From Bacteroidales bacterium UBA5326 (GTDB lineage Bacteria; Bacteroidota; Bacteroidia; Bacteroidales; UBA932), in assembly GCA_002408205.1 (NCBI GenBank), contig DHQY01000004.1:21225-85224 (forward strand): DNA of 64,000 nt. The letters are read 5' to 3'. Every line of letters begins with the position of its first letter. Within the stretch, counting starts at the first letter, position 1. Both the position numbers and the translations under genes were made by a program. This document shows positions 34,101-42,485 of this stretch, piece after piece. The notes under the pieces are model-generated. The model saw only the letters and a list, made by a program, of their open reading frames with translations, did no database searches and was not told where the DNA came from.

Positions 34101-34350
34101 ACAGACGCTCCGCGAGACGGGTCTGTATGAGGGACTCGAGATCGTCAGGCTTAATAATGCCTGGGATACGGTCATCGGACCGGCAGCGGCAAAGGAATGC
34201 CTTTCCAGATCGTTCTCGGAGGGTGTATACAAAGTGAAGATCCGTTCGGGTGTGCTCCGTTGTCAGCTGGATATGCAGAAGACGGTACTCAGGGCCCGGC
34301 TCAATACCCAGATGGGGAAGTCCATAGTGACCGATCTGATCTTATATTAA
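34060..34350 (+). CDS. DUF721 protein (DciA-like)
   Basis: A 96-aa protein whose KH-like core reads WDTVIGPAAAKECLSRSFSEGVYKVKI and SGVLRCQLDMQKT, the DUF721 pattern. DUF721 proteins often lie beside recF, and DciA members load the replicative helicase in bacteria lacking DnaC. The ATG at 34060 is chosen because the longer frame (to 33886) is wholly inside recF. The role in helicase loading is inferred from family and context. Confidence 0.85.
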   Translation: MKKQETRTLQDVLEQTLRETGLYEGLEIVRLNNAWDTVIGPAAAKECLSRSFSEGVYKVKIRSGVLRCQLDMQKTVLRARLNTQMGKSIVTDLILY

Positions 34351-34351
34351 C

Positions 34352-35401
34352 ATGAATAGACAACCTGTAATACTTATTGATAAAGAGGTCCCTTTCCTTG
34401 AAGGTGTTTTTGACAACCGTGCCGTTGTTCGACTGATGAAAGGTGCCGAGATTACTGCGACGGACATTGGTGATGCCGATGCCCTGATTATCAGGACGCG
34501 TACTGAGTGTGTTCCACGGACGCTGGAAGGAAGCAGGGTCTCATTTATCGGTTCTGCTACCATTGGGACGGATCATATAGATACCGGGTATTGTACTTCG
34601 CACGGAATAGAAGTGGCCAATGCGCCAGGGTGCAATGCGGGAGCCGTTATGCAGTATGTTTTTACAGCCCTGGCGGGCTGGTCCGGGAAAAAGGGCAGAA
34701 GCCTTTCCGGCATGACTATGGGTATCATTGGGGTGGGCAATGTGGGACGAAGGGTCGCAGAACTTGCGCGTATGCTGGGTTTCAGGGTACTGCTGAATGA
34801 CCCGCCGCGGGCAGCGGCAGAAGGACCCCATAATTTTTCGGATCTGCCGCAGATACTTTCCCTGTCCGATATTGTGACGCTCCATGTTCCATTGACTGCA
34901 GATACATTTGCCATGGCCGGCGATTCTTTTTTCCGAAAGATGAAGGATGGAGCGTGTTTCATTAATACTTCCAGAGGTGCGGTGGTGAATGAGGAAGCTT
35001 TGAGAAAACATGCGCCGCGACTGGGAGGCGTTATTTTGGACGTGTGGAATAATGAGCCGGATATTGATGAACGGACGTTGGGTGTTACCGATATTGCCAC
35101 ACCTCATATTGCCGGTTATTCCCTTGAGGGGAAGCGAAACGCTTCACAGACTGTTGTACGTGCTATGGCACATCATTTCAGATGGGAAGACCTGTATGAT
35201 TTCAGTATTAAATTACCTGTCCCCGATTTTGTTCCTGAACATTTGTTATTCAAGGATTGTTTTCCTATTTTTGTAGAGGATAGTAAGTTGCGTTCTTCTC
35301 CCAATCAGTTCGAGTCATGGAGAAGTGGCTATACTTTCAGAAGAGAATGGACCCGGGAACAATTTAACCAGCTACCGCAATGTTTACTTCACAAGATTTG
35401 A
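34352..35401 (+). CDS. pdxB: 4-phosphoerythronate dehydrogenase
   Basis: A 349-aa NAD-dependent 2-hydroxyacid dehydrogenase of the deoxyxylulose-5-phosphate-dependent vitamin B6 pathway. PdxB-specific N-terminus (VPFLEGVF), SATIGTDHID, NAD motif GIIGVGNVG (about 127-135), DPPRA, and catalytic Arg, Glu and His in TSRGAVVNEEAL, VWNNEP and ATPHIAGYS. It overlaps the DUF4301 gene by 22 bases and follows the DUF721 gene by one base, so the four genes from recF likely form one transcript. Confidence 0.93.
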   Translation: MNRQPVILIDKEVPFLEGVFDNRAVVRLMKGAEITATDIGDADALIIRTRTECVPRTLEGSRVSFIGSATIGTDHIDTGYCTSHGIEVANAPGCNAGAVMQYVFTALAGWSGKKGRSLSGMTMGIIGVGNVGRRVAELARMLGFRVLLNDPPRAAAEGPHNFSDLPQILSLSDIVTLHVPLTADTFAMAGDSFFRKMKDGACFINTSRGAVVNEEALRKHAPRLGGVILDVWNNEPDIDERTLGVTDIATPHIAGYSLEGKRNASQTVVRAMAHHFRWEDLYDFSIKLPVPDFVPEHLLFKDCFPIFVEDSKLRSSPNQFESWRSGYTFRREWTREQFNQLPQCLLHKI

Positions 35402-36840
35402 ATTATCTCAAAAACAAGGGGATAGAGTTAAAGAGCATAGAATCTCAGGTGGAAGCTTTTACTAAAGGCTTTCCTTTTCTCGACATACATGGGCCCGCAG
35501 TACCCGGTAACGGGATAATACAATTAACATTGCAGCAGCAATATGAATATGAACGAAGGTATAACGAATGGAAAGGCTCCCGTGTTAAGTTTGTGCCTGC
35601 TTCCGGAGCTGCTTCACGTATGTTTAAAGATCTGTTTGAAGCCTCTGTGCTGCTTTCCCAAAGCAACACGGCCACACTTTCCGGTAATGCAGCCCTGTTT
35701 TTTCAAAATCTGGAAAAATTTGCATTTTATGGACCGCTTTCCCGTACTGAAGGCTTCAATCCGGGTGACAGAAAGAAGGTTATTGACCTGTTGCTTGGTC
35801 CTGAAGGGTTGCGATACGGATCGCTCCCAAAAGGTTTGATCCTGTTTCATAATTATCCTTCCGGACCACGAACCGCTTTTGAAGAACATTTGGTGGAATC
35901 GGCTTTTTATTGTACCGATCCCAAAGGGCTTGCCAGTCTTCATTTCACTGTTTCTGAGGAGCATGTGCCTCTTTTCTCCGACCTGTGGAATAAGGTAAAG
36001 TCAAGATATCAGTCCCGGTTCGGTATTACTTATAATGTCTCGTTTTCTGTACAGGACCCCGCTACGGATACCATTGCGGTGGACTTGCAGAACCAACCGT
36101 TCAGAAAGAATGACGGCACACTCCTTTTCCGTCCGGGAGGACACGGTGCGTTGCTTGAGAACCTTAATAAAATAAAGGACGACATAGTTTTTATCAAGAA
36201 TATTGATAATGTGGTTCCCGAGCCTCTTTTGTCTCCCGTTATCCATTGGAAAAAGGTGCTTGCGGGCCTGTTACTGGAGTGTAGAAAAAAGATATCTGAT
36301 TATCTGGCCGATCTGCAGAACGGGGCAGAACCATTACGAATGAAGGAGATAGCGGCATTTCTGGAAGAAAAATTTTGTATTACCCATCCTGCGGTAGATC
36401 CTGACAATTACCGTTCTTACCTTTATTCCAAATTAAACAGACCTCTTCGCGTTTGCGGAATGGTTCCTGCTGCCGGTGAGCCCGGAGGAGGTCCCTTCCG
36501 TGTTACGGATAATGATGGTGCCGGTTCTCTGCAGATACTGGAAAGTGTGCAGCTGCAACGTCCCTATCCGGCATCTACTCATTTCAATCCGGTAGATATC
36601 GTTTGTTCCTGTAAGGCATACGACGGCACTTCCTATCATCTGCCTGCTTTCAGGGATGACAGCACAGGTTTTATTTCTCAAAAAAGTATGGAGGGAAGGG
36701 AATTAAAAGCTCTTGAACTGCCCGGGTTGTGGAACGGGGGTATGAGCCGGTGGAATACCCTCTTTGTTGAGGTGCCTCCTGCTACTTTTAATCCGGTAAA
36801 AACAGTCACAGATTTATTACGAAAGGAACATAATTATTAG
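35380..36840 (+). CDS. DUF4301 protein, nucleotidyltransferase-like
   Basis: A 486-aa soluble protein of a family nearly limited to Bacteroidota. Two segments look like UDP-sugar pyrophosphorylases: KFVPASGAASRMFKDL (about 70-85, where that family has a glycine-rich nucleotide loop with Arg) and RPGGHGALLENL (about 249-260, like their PGGHG motif), followed by FIKNIDNVVPEP, similar to the acidic metal site. A sugar-nucleotide-forming activity is therefore a plausible inference, not a demonstrated one. It overlaps pdxB by 22 bases. Confidence 0.85.
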   Translation: MFTSQDLNYLKNKGIELKSIESQVEAFTKGFPFLDIHGPAVPGNGIIQLTLQQQYEYERRYNEWKGSRVKFVPASGAASRMFKDLFEASVLLSQSNTATLSGNAALFFQNLEKFAFYGPLSRTEGFNPGDRKKVIDLLLGPEGLRYGSLPKGLILFHNYPSGPRTAFEEHLVESAFYCTDPKGLASLHFTVSEEHVPLFSDLWNKVKSRYQSRFGITYNVSFSVQDPATDTIAVDLQNQPFRKNDGTLLFRPGGHGALLENLNKIKDDIVFIKNIDNVVPEPLLSPVIHWKKVLAGLLLECRKKISDYLADLQNGAEPLRMKEIAAFLEEKFCITHPAVDPDNYRSYLYSKLNRPLRVCGMVPAAGEPGGGPFRVTDNDGAGSLQILESVQLQRPYPASTHFNPVDIVCSCKAYDGTSYHLPAFRDDSTGFISQKSMEGRELKALELPGLWNGGMSRWNTLFVEVPPATFNPVKTVTDLLRKEHNY

Positions 36841-36850
36841 ACTTACAGTA

Positions 36851-36881
36851 TTTGGAAGTTTAAAAAACATTTTTAACTTTG
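36851..36881 (+). promoter_or_regulatory. Textbook promoter for the small-protein operon
   Basis: TTTG (36851-36854), exactly 19 bases, then TAACTTTG (36874-36881). Transcription should start near 36887, giving a leader of about 40 bases before the first small ORF. It begins just 11 bases after the DUF4301 stop. Confidence 0.85.
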
Positions 36882-36927
36882 CGTCCGATAAGGGAAAAAT
36901 TTATTCACCAATTAATAAATAATAGCC

Positions 36928-37062
36928 ATGTTACAAACTATTTTTGATTTTCTGGAACAACTCATCCACAACCCTGCAACTAACGGTTGGTTTGCTGTTA
37001 TTCTAAGCGTCCTGGGTGCAGGAATCGGTGCTCTCATTTATTTCTTCGGAGGAGAAGAATAA
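36928..37062 (+). CDS. Small membrane protein (44 aa), first of a pair
   Basis: ATG at 36928 opens 44 codons ending in TAA. The product has an amphipathic N-terminal part (LQTIFDFLEQLIHN), a turn (PATNG), one membrane helix (about 21-40, containing LGAGIGALI) and an acidic end GGEE. It is preceded by an exact-consensus promoter 47 bases upstream and followed by a similar ORF, so it is very likely a real gene too short for routine calling. Family not recognised. Possible roles: small subunit or regulator of a membrane complex, or a membrane-active peptide. Confidence 0.75.
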   Translation: MLQTIFDFLEQLIHNPATNGWFAVILSVLGAGIGALIYFFGGEE

Positions 37063-37085
37063 GCTTGATTCAACCCAAAGGAGTT

Positions 37086-37140
37086 GCCTGAAAATCCATT
37101 AATAGAGTAGGGGGAGCCGCCGAAAATCCTTAAGAGTAGG
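37086..37140 (+). repeat. Short direct repeat between the two small ORFs
   Basis: GAAAATCC followed by a TTAA-type spacer and GAGTAGG occurs twice (about 37090-37111 and 37122-37140), the second copy being three bases shorter. It may be an RNA element or protein site controlling the second ORF. A 12-base palindrome TAATTCGAATTA (37159-37170) lies two bases before the second ATG. Confidence 0.5.
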
Positions 37141-37172
37141 CAAAAAATTTTTATAACCTAATTCGAATTATT

Positions 37173-37319
37173 ATGGAATTTTTTACTCAAGTTTTTGCTG
37201 ACATATGGCAGAACCTTTTAAACTTTGAAAGCGGATTTATTACGTTATTCCTTGGTGCCGGAGCTCTTCTGTTCACAATCGTCATGTCTTTGGTTAACGC
37301 TTTCTCCAACCCTTCCTAA
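37173..37319 (+). CDS. Small membrane protein (48 aa), second of a pair
   Basis: ATG at 37173 opens 48 codons ending in TAA. Like its neighbour it has an amphipathic N-terminus (FTQVFADIWQNLLNF) followed by one membrane helix (about 22-43, containing LGAGALLF), then a short polar tail SNPS. The two share layout and an LGAG core but little other sequence, suggesting an old duplication or paired subunits. It has a long 110-base leader with a direct repeat and a palindrome, and is followed by a strong terminator. Family not recognised. Confidence 0.75.
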   Translation: MEFFTQVFADIWQNLLNFESGFITLFLGAGALLFTIVMSLVNAFSNPS

Positions 37320-37342
37320 CAAGAGAGGTATTGAATAAATAT

Positions 37343-37374
37343 AAAAGCGGGTATGCTGCAGCATACCCGCTTTT
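37343..37374. terminator. Perfect 32-base palindrome, bidirectional terminator
   Basis: AAAAGCGGGTATGCTG is followed directly by its exact reverse complement; A tracts on one side and T tracts on the other make it work in both directions. It lies between the small-protein operon and the convergent deoxyhypusine-synthase-like gene. Confidence 0.92.
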
Positions 37375-37395
37375 CATTAATAGATCACGCCGGGA

Positions 37396-38424
37396 TCAGA
37401 AAATTTTTGCCCAATTGGTTCTGGGTCTGTCCTGCCAGGCTTTTTTGTGGAAAACATAGCTGACTATCAGTGGAACAACTGTAGTGGCCTCGGCATATAC
37501 CATCTGTTCGTGAACAGTACTGACTTTACCCCAGGAAGAAGCTTCTTTTAAGGTGGAACTCGAACAGGCGCCGTCCCTGACGTCGGCAACCGTTATTTGA
37601 ATAGCGTACTGGTGCATAGGCACTTCGAAACCCTGGCATTCGGCACATACCACCGTATCCTGTGCGAAATTTTTAGGAACCCCGCCTCCTATCATGAACA
37701 AACCGCTGGTTTTTGACTTGATTTTGATTTCTGTAAGTTCCCTGAAGTCAGCCACGGAATCTATTGTCAGATAGGGTTTTCCTTCTTTAATCCGTTCCAG
37801 TTGATGCATTACCAGACCGAACCCGGCACTGCAATCGGAGAAAGCAGGCACAAAAATGGGAACATTGTGTTCAAAACAGGTCTGAATGAGTGATTCCTTT
37901 TTTACTGAATTTTTGCTCAGCCATCTGCCAATTTCCCAGATAAATTCACGGGAAGAATAGGGCCGCGGTTCAAGTGCGTCTGCAATCTGCTTAATAGTGG
38001 CATCGCATTCCTGCAATTCTTCTTCATCAATATAAGTGTCGTAAATACGATCTATATAGTTACTGCGAAGCATGCCGTCATCGACGAAAGGGGTTCCTTT
38101 ATAATGCTTGTACCCCAACGCCTCAAAAAAATCCATATCGATGATGGAGGCTCCCGTAGATACAACACAGTCAATCATATTAAAGCGTACCATATGGACG
38201 TATACCTGCATACAGCCTGCGGCACTTGAACTTCCGGCAATAGTGAGCCAGTTGGTGCAGTCTTTATTGCTCATCATCATCTGCAGAATATCTGCTGCTC
38301 TTGCGGTATCTCTCGAGGAGAAAGACATAGAACGCATAGCGTCAATAATGGGTGTTGAATCAATCTTCGTAATATCAACATGTTGTATTACTTCCTTCAA
38401 CAATTCTTTTTTAGTGTTTGCCAT
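37396..38424 (-). CDS. Deoxyhypusine-synthase-family protein
   Basis: A 342-aa NAD-dependent enzyme family. It keeps the catalytic lysine (Lys300 in EASSWGKVS), SGLFMIGGGVPKNF and the N-terminal TIAGSSSAAGCMQ region. Bacteria lack eIF5A, the normal substrate, so bacterial members act on polyamines, for example making homospermidine or related products by aminobutyl transfer. The gene faces lysA from a shared upstream region; a CAAAGGTA (minus TACCTTTG) box sits 26 bases before the start. Exact reaction not determinable from sequence. Confidence 0.9.
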   Translation of the reverse strand: MANTKKELLKEVIQHVDITKIDSTPIIDAMRSMSFSSRDTARAADILQMMMSNKDCTNWLTIAGSSSAAGCMQVYVHMVRFNMIDCVVSTGASIIDMDFFEALGYKHYKGTPFVDDGMLRSNYIDRIYDTYIDEEELQECDATIKQIADALEPRPYSSREFIWEIGRWLSKNSVKKESLIQTCFEHNVPIFVPAFSDCSAGFGLVMHQLERIKEGKPYLTIDSVADFRELTEIKIKSKTSGLFMIGGGVPKNFAQDTVVCAECQGFEVPMHQYAIQITVADVRDGACSSSTLKEASSWGKVSTVHEQMVYAEATTVVPLIVSYVFHKKAWQDRPRTNWAKIF

Positions 38425-38450
38425 AGATATATTGTCTTGTTATAACACGG

Positions 38451-38494
38451 CAAAGGTAAATGATTAATTCTGATTTAAAAAAATGTTACTTTTG
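38451..38494. promoter_or_regulatory. Divergent promoter region between the DHS-like gene and lysA
   Basis: TACCTTTG on the minus strand (38458 to 38451) for the DHS-like gene and TACTTTTG on the plus strand (38487-38494) for lysA. Both match the -7 consensus and each lies 23-26 bases before its ATG. Confidence 0.6.
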
Positions 38495-38517
38495 CCTGAT
38501 TTTAATTTACAATATTT

Positions 38518-39672
38518 ATGCGACTGACCCGGTTTATTAACGCATTTGAGCGCCTCGAGACGCCATTATACTTTTATGATCTCGATATCTTGGACCAGAC
38601 ATTGCGTCTTTATACCAAAATCCTGAGGAAATACGGCTATACGGCTCATTATGCGATGAAGGCCAATGCGAATCCGCGCATCCTTGAGGTCATTCAGCGT
38701 ACGGGACTGGGGGCAGACTGTGTGAGTGGTAACGAAGTACAATTGGCTTTGGATATGGGTTTTGACCCGCAGGAAATCGTATATGCCGGTGTGGGGAAAT
38801 CAGATAAAGAGATTCGAACTGCTTTACAGGGCGGAATTTTTAGTTTTAATTGTGAGTCTGTTCCCGAAATAAAAATCATAAACGATCTGGCCGCTCAAAT
38901 GGCCAAGACAGCCCAGGTTTCACTCAGGCTTAATCCCAACATCGATGCACATACCAATAAGCATATCAACACCGGACGTTCCAAAGATAAATTTGGGATA
39001 AGCGAATGGATGTTTAATGAGGTGCTGGAAGTCTTCCAAAGTTGCCAGAACATAAAATTAAAGGGGATACACGTGCACGTGGGCTCGCAGGTATCCGATA
39101 TGAACGTTTTTGAAAACCTGTGCAAGAAGGTAAATGATTTCCAGGTGTGGTTTGAGCAAAAAGGCATTAAACTGGAACATATTAACCTTGGAGGAGGGCT
39201 TGCCGTGGATTATGAGAATCCGTTAGAAAATTTGTTTAGCCCGTTCGAGACCTATTTTGAACTGATTAATAAAAACCTGGAAGTCCGGAAAGGGCAAAAA
39301 GTACATTTTGAACCCGGCCGTTCGCTCGTGGCACAGTGCGGATTCCTGATTTCAAGGGTATTGTACGTTAAGATAGGAAAGGGTAAGAAATTTGTTATCC
39401 TCGATGCCGGAATGAATGACCTGGTCAGGCCCGCTTTATATGGCGCCAGACATAAAATCCTTAATATTTCATCTGCAGGCGCTCCTGTTGTATATGATGT
39501 AGTAGGCCCGGTTTGTGAATCGTCAGATACCTTTGCCAGATCTGTGACCCTGCCTGAGACCCGCAGGGGTAACCTTATTGCCATATGCTCGGCCGGTGCT
39601 TACGGACAGACCATGGCCATGCGTTACAACCAAAGGGACCTTGCACAGGCTTACTATTCAACAGACCTGTAA
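38518..39672 (+). CDS. lysA: Diaminopimelate decarboxylase
   Basis: A 384-aa fold-type III PLP enzyme for the last step of lysine synthesis. PLP lysine in YAMKANANPRIL (about residue 48), GIHVHVGSQV (His), GGGLAVDYENP (glycine loop), FEPGRSLVAQCG, and CESSDTFAR with the catalytic Cys and Asp. All are typical of LysA rather than of arginine or carboxynorspermidine decarboxylases. Slightly short but complete. It starts a plus-strand run with the YciO-type gene four bases later. Confidence 0.93.
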   Translation: MRLTRFINAFERLETPLYFYDLDILDQTLRLYTKILRKYGYTAHYAMKANANPRILEVIQRTGLGADCVSGNEVQLALDMGFDPQEIVYAGVGKSDKEIRTALQGGIFSFNCESVPEIKIINDLAAQMAKTAQVSLRLNPNIDAHTNKHINTGRSKDKFGISEWMFNEVLEVFQSCQNIKLKGIHVHVGSQVSDMNVFENLCKKVNDFQVWFEQKGIKLEHINLGGGLAVDYENPLENLFSPFETYFELINKNLEVRKGQKVHFEPGRSLVAQCGFLISRVLYVKIGKGKKFVILDAGMNDLVRPALYGARHKILNISSAGAPVVYDVVGPVCESSDTFARSVTLPETRRGNLIAICSAGAYGQTMAMRYNQRDLAQAYYSTDL

Positions 39673-39675
39673 TAT

Positions 39676-40293
39676 ATGTTTATTAAGATCTATCCCCAGA
39701 ATCCACAGGAACGTCTCGTTATGCAGACGGTTACAATATTGCGGCAGGGTGGGATAGTGATCTATCCGACAGACAGTGTTTACGGCATGGGATGTTCTAT
39801 TGAACATCTTAACCGGGTAGGCGATATGGAAAGGATCAAGGATTATTATACGCCTTCTTCATCGCTCTCTTTTCTGTGTTACGATCTTTCTCAGCTTTCT
39901 TCGTATTGTAAGCCTATTGGAAACAGTGTGTTCCGTCTGATGAAGAAAAATCTTCCGGGTCCTTTTACTTTCCTGCTGGAAGCCAACAGCCAGGTTCCAA
40001 AATTGTTTAAAGGAAAGAAGAAAAAAGTGGGGATCCGTGTACCTGATAATCCCATACTGCAAATGATCCTGAGGGAGCTGGGATGTCCAATTATTTCCAC
40101 CTCTTTACCCTGGGACGATCAGGAACCCGAATACTCGTATGAACCGGAACTTATTAGAGAACGTTTTGATAACTTTGTAGATATTATAATAGACGGGGGG
40201 ACGGGCGGAACGGTGCCGTCTGCCATAATTGATTGTACCGGAAGCGAACCGGAAGTAATAAGGGAAGGTCCGCTGCCATTAATTGTAAATTAG
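39676..40293 (+). CDS. YciO-type Sua5/YrdC family protein
   Basis: A 205-aa protein with the YrdC fold. The wording of the N-terminal half (IYPQNPQERLVMQTV, GGIVIYPTDSVYGMG) and LMKKNLPGPFTFLLEA follow E. coli YciO more than TsaC. The family makes threonylcarbamoyl-AMP for tRNA t6A, but YciO itself has weak activity and is not essential, so a second TsaC/Sua5 may exist elsewhere. It sits between lysA and ffh with gaps of three and six bases. Confidence 0.88.
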   Translation: MFIKIYPQNPQERLVMQTVTILRQGGIVIYPTDSVYGMGCSIEHLNRVGDMERIKDYYTPSSSLSFLCYDLSQLSSYCKPIGNSVFRLMKKNLPGPFTFLLEANSQVPKLFKGKKKKVGIRVPDNPILQMILRELGCPIISTSLPWDDQEPEYSYEPELIRERFDNFVDIIIDGGTGGTVPSAIIDCTGSEPEVIREGPLPLIVN

Positions 40294-40299
40294 TTCCAG

Positions 40300-41598
40300 A
40301 TGTTTGAAAATTTAACCGACAGACTTGAGCACTCATTCAAGCTGCTCAAAGGGGAAGGAAAGATCACCGAAATAAATGTTGCGGAAACACTAAAGGATAT
40401 CCGCAAAGCCCTGCTCGATGCCGACGTGAGTTACAAAGTGGCCAAAACTTTTTGCGACGAGGTAAAACAGGCTGCTTTAGGTCAGGATGTGCTATCATCG
40501 GTCCGTCCCGGTCAGATGATGACTAAGATTGTACACGATCATTTAGTGCAGCTGATGGGTGGCGATGCGGCCGGTATTAATATAAAGGGGAATCCTGGTA
40601 TTGTATTGATAGCCGGTCTGCAAGGTTCAGGAAAAACTACATTTTCCGGAAAACTGGCCCTTCATATAAAAAGCAAGCGCGGCATCAGACCGCTTCTGGT
40701 GGCAGGCGACGTATATCGCCCTGCTGCAATGGAACAGCTGCGTGTTCTCGGTCAGCAGATTGGTGTGGACGTGCACATAGAAGAAACAAACAGCAATCCG
40801 GTAAAAATTGCAGGGAATGCTATTGAGAGGGCGAAAAAGGAAGGTTACGGGGTCGTAATAATAGACACGGCAGGTCGTCTGGCTATTGATGAGGCCATGA
40901 TGACAGAGATCACTGCCATTAAAAAAGCTGTTAAACCCACTGAGACGCTTTTTGTTGTTGACTCCATGACCGGTCAGGACGCTGTGGATACCGCGCGTAC
41001 TTTCCATGAACGCCTGCAGTTCGATGGCGTAGTCCTTACCAAACTCGATGGGGATACCCGCGGAGGAGCTGCACTCTCTATCCGTGCTGTGGTGAGTAAA
41101 CCCATCAAATTTGTAAGTATAGGTGAAAAAATGGATGCGCTGGATATTTTTTATCCGTCGCGTATTGCCGACCGAATACTTGGAATGGGCGATATCGTTT
41201 CGCTGGTAGAAAAAGCCCAGGAACAATTCGACGAGGAAGAAGCCAAAAAACTTAGAAAGAAACTGGCTCAGGACCGTTTCAATTTTAATGATTTTCTAAA
41301 GCAGATACAGCAGGTGAAGAAAATGGGTAATATCAAGGATCTGGCATCTATGATACCCGGAATGTCAAAAGCTGTAAAGGACATGGATTTTGATAACGAT
41401 TCTTTCAAGGGAATAGAGGCTATCATTGGGTCTATGACCCCGGAAGAAAGAGATAATCCTTCCGTTATTAACGGGAGCCGCCGTAAACGGATTGCGACGG
41501 GTAGCGGCACTTCTATTACAGAAGTTAACCGGCTAATTAAACAATTTGATGATACACGAAAAATGATGAAGAATATTCGCGGAGGAATAAAAAAATGA
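40300..41598 (+). CDS. ffh: Signal recognition particle protein Ffh
   Basis: A 432-aa GTPase of the signal recognition particle. N domain, G domain with P-loop GLQGSGKTTFSGK (about 107-119), DTAGR, TKLDGDTRGGAALS, and an M domain ending in GSRRKRIATGSGTS, the 4.5S RNA-binding part. Complete, slightly shorter than E. coli (453) because the C-terminal tail is short. The stop overlaps folD by four bases (ATGA). Confidence 0.97.
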   Translation: MFENLTDRLEHSFKLLKGEGKITEINVAETLKDIRKALLDADVSYKVAKTFCDEVKQAALGQDVLSSVRPGQMMTKIVHDHLVQLMGGDAAGINIKGNPGIVLIAGLQGSGKTTFSGKLALHIKSKRGIRPLLVAGDVYRPAAMEQLRVLGQQIGVDVHIEETNSNPVKIAGNAIERAKKEGYGVVIIDTAGRLAIDEAMMTEITAIKKAVKPTETLFVVDSMTGQDAVDTARTFHERLQFDGVVLTKLDGDTRGGAALSIRAVVSKPIKFVSIGEKMDALDIFYPSRIADRILGMGDIVSLVEKAQEQFDEEEAKKLRKKLAQDRFNFNDFLKQIQQVKKMGNIKDLASMIPGMSKAVKDMDFDNDSFKGIEAIIGSMTPEERDNPSVINGSRRKRIATGSGTSITEVNRLIKQFDDTRKMMKNIRGGIKK

Positions 41599-42485
41599 AG
41601 CTAATTGACGGAAAACATGTTTCGGAAGTACTCAGGAAAGAGATCGCATTGCAGGTTTCGGAATGGATTAGCGAATCCGGAAGAAGACCTCATCTGGCAG
41701 CTATTCTGGTAGGAACCGACGGCGCAAGTCAGACCTATGTGAACAATAAAGAGAAAGATTGCCGCGAAGTAGGAATCGATTCTTCTGTCTACCGACTTTC
41801 CGACTCAATCGGTCAGCAGGAATTACTGGACTGTATAAAGGTAATTAATGAAGATCCCGGGATAGACGGGCTTATTGTACAATTGCCTTTACCTTCTCAT
41901 ATAGACGAGCAGGTAGTAATACAGAACATAGATCCTTCAAAGGATGTAGACGGATTTCATCCGGTGAACGTGGGTCGTATGGTCTTGGGTTTACCGACTT
42001 TTCTTTCGGCAACGCCTGCCGGCATTCTGGACCTTCTAAAGTATTATGATATTTCCACCAGAGGAAAAGAATGTGTGATCATAGGAAGAAGCAATATTGT
42101 AGGCAGACCTTTGGCCAATCTGCTTTCAAGCAAGGGAGATCCGGGCGATTGTACCGTTACTTTGTGTCACAGCCGTACCCTGAACCTCCAAACCATTTGC
42201 CGCCGGGCGGATATTATTGTTACTGCCCTTGGCGTTCCCGGTTTTCTGAAAGCCGATATGGTAAAAGACGATGCTGTTGTTATTGATGTAGGTATAACCA
42301 GGGTTCCTGCTCCGGGAACCAAATCGGGGTTCCGTTTGGCAGGGGATGTGGATTTCGACCGGGTTGCTCCCAAATGCAGTTACATTACTCCTGTTCCGGG
42401 AGGAGTTGGCCCCATGACACGTGTCTCTTTATTAAAAAATACACTTGCAGCGGCAAAAAACAATAAAAACCAATCATCATTATGA
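41595..42485 (+). CDS. folD: Bifunctional methylene-THF dehydrogenase / methenyl-THF cyclohydrolase
   Basis: A 296-aa enzyme of one-carbon metabolism. The folate-binding motif TYVNNKEKDCREVGI carries the catalytic lysine, DVDGFHPVNVGR is the second signature, and IIGRSNIVGRPLANLL the NADP site; PVPGGVGPMTRVSLLKNT ends the protein. Both catalytic regions are intact. It overlaps ffh and the DUF362 gene by four bases each, a tight operon. Confidence 0.97.
   Translation: MKLIDGKHVSEVLRKEIALQVSEWISESGRRPHLAAILVGTDGASQTYVNNKEKDCREVGIDSSVYRLSDSIGQQELLDCIKVINEDPGIDGLIVQLPLPSHIDEQVVIQNIDPSKDVDGFHPVNVGRMVLGLPTFLSATPAGILDLLKYYDISTRGKECVIIGRSNIVGRPLANLLSSKGDPGDCTVTLCHSRTLNLQTICRRADIIVTALGVPGFLKADMVKDDAVVIDVGITRVPAPGTKSGFRLAGDVDFDRVAPKCSYITPVPGGVGPMTRVSLLKNTLAAAKNNKNQSSL

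Noticed and set aside
37343..37374. Perfect palindrome considered as a protein-binding operator or recombination site
   Set aside because: A/T tracts on both ends and its place between two convergent units fit a bidirectional terminator better; no recombinase gene is near.
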